A stretch of DNA of 13,837 nucleotides, from the NCBI GenBank assembly GCA_021835185.1, contig JAKBQO010000025.1, positions 1-13,837 of the forward strand. The letters are read 5' to 3'. Of this stretch, positions 13,439-13,837 are shown one piece after another. The notes under the pieces were generated by a model, which was not told the DNA's origin, did no database searches, and was given only the letters and a program-made list of their open reading frames with translations. This stretch comes from Thermoplasmata archaeon (GTDB lineage Archaea; Thermoplasmatota; Thermoplasmata; Thermoplasmatales; Thermoplasmataceae). Each line of letters starts with the position of its first letter. Within the stretch, counting starts at the first letter, position 1. A program made the position numbers and the translations under genes.

Positions 13439-13837
13439 ATGGCAGATAGAAGAAGGTCAACTACAAAGGATAAATGGAAGGAGAAATCGTGGTACACAAT
13501 CGTCGCTCCATCATATTTTGGAGAAAAGGAAATCGGGTTAAGCCCCAGTGCTGACCCTAAGTATATGATAAATAGGACTATAGCGGTTCCTGTATCAACT
13601 TTTACCGGAAATTTTAAGAAAGCTAGCTCTATGGTTTTATTCCAGATAGACAACTGTGAAGGCAAAAGATGCACTACTAAATTCATAGGGCACGAAGTCA
13701 GCGATGATACGATAAGAAGAATGGTAAGGAGAAGGAGAGAAAGGCTGGATATAGTCACAGATGTAAAAACCAGTGATCTTTACAACGTGGCAGTTAAGCT
13801 GGTTCTTGTTGCTGACCAGAAACTTACAGGTACAAAG
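13439..13837 (+). CDS. rps3ae: Ribosomal protein S3Ae (eS1), 3' truncated by window
   Basis: This small-subunit ribosomal protein sits at the platform/mRNA exit region and is found only in archaea and eukaryotes. The window covers 133 codons with no stop, about two thirds of a protein usually near 200 residues. The basic start is followed by DKWKEKSWYTIVAPSYFG (11-28), the hallmark of the family. Further landmarks are EIGLSPSADP, VPVSTFTGNF, TKFIGHEVSDD and RRMVRRRRERLD. The start at 13439 is supported by the AGAGGG site and by the family N-terminus. It has its own promoter region downstream of arcA. The identification is secure. Confidence 0.95.
   Translation, partial: MADRRRSTTKDKWKEKSWYTIVAPSYFGEKEIGLSPSADPKYMINRTIAVPVSTFTGNFKKASSMVLFQIDNCEGKRCTTKFIGHEVSDDTIRRMVRRRRERLDIVTDVKTSDLYNVAVKLVLVADQKLTGTK

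Noticed and set aside
13300..13758. Minus-strand 152-codon open frame at the right end
   Set aside because: Most of it is antisense to rps3ae, whose identity is secure; only its last 24 codons lie in non-coding sequence.
1..13837. CRISPR array, intact insertion sequence, attachment site or replication origin
   Set aside because: No regularly spaced direct repeats, terminal inverted repeats, intact transposase or integrase, or origin-binding clusters were seen on either strand.

Overview
This window looks like the chromosome of an acidophilic euryarchaeon of the Thermoplasmatales, of Ferroplasma/Acidiplasma/Thermoplasma type. The archaeal assignment is firm: it rests on two TFB genes, Gar1, Nmd3, a KEOPS Pcc1-like subunit, a stand-alone GMP synthase glutaminase subunit, ribosomal protein S3Ae and TATA-box promoters. 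The order-level call is an inference from AT-rich DNA, heavy ATA/AGG codon use and the gene mix.

Layout. Positions 1-2368 (+) hold the end of one ABC exporter half and a complete second half, together an asymmetric heterodimeric exporter. A MazG/dCTPase-like pyrophosphohydrolase (-) meets them tail to tail with a 4-bp overlap. A tRNA-Leu(CAA) gene (-) and a Pcc1-like gene (+) diverge from back-to-back TATA boxes. Next come a gar1-tfb operon (-) and, divergent from it, a second tfb paralogue (+). At 5661-6978 (-) guaAa and trmI form an operon. At 7096-8145 (+) lie an unrecognised 201-residue protein and a short DtxR/MntR-type regulator with a perfect palindrome between its TATA box and start codon. 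A histidine phosphatase (-) abuts the regulator's stop codon. The 8722-9077 gap holds no intact gene but may contain a decayed transposase fragment. From 9078 to the end (+) lie a DUF255 thioredoxin-fold protein, nmd3, arginine deiminase and the start of ribosomal protein S3Ae.

How the genes relate. Much of the window serves transcription initiation (two TFBs), tRNA and rRNA maturation (tRNA-Leu, Pcc1, Gar1, TrmI) and ribosomes (Nmd3, S3Ae). Nucleotide metabolism (GuaAa, MazG-like), transport, metal-type regulation and arginine catabolism are interspersed. Many genes have a TATA-like box centred about 25-26 bp upstream of the preferred start codon, which implies leaderless mRNAs. Others (first tfb, second tfb, rps3ae) have a Shine-Dalgarno-like sequence instead.

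Nothing here amounts to a wholly new multi-gene system. The best second-look items are the regulator with an altered metal site and its operator, the shared tRNA/pcc1 promoter, the twin TFB locus, the possible TnpB remnant and the unrecognised protein at 7096-7701. Functional calls come from motif recognition by eye; no database search was run.
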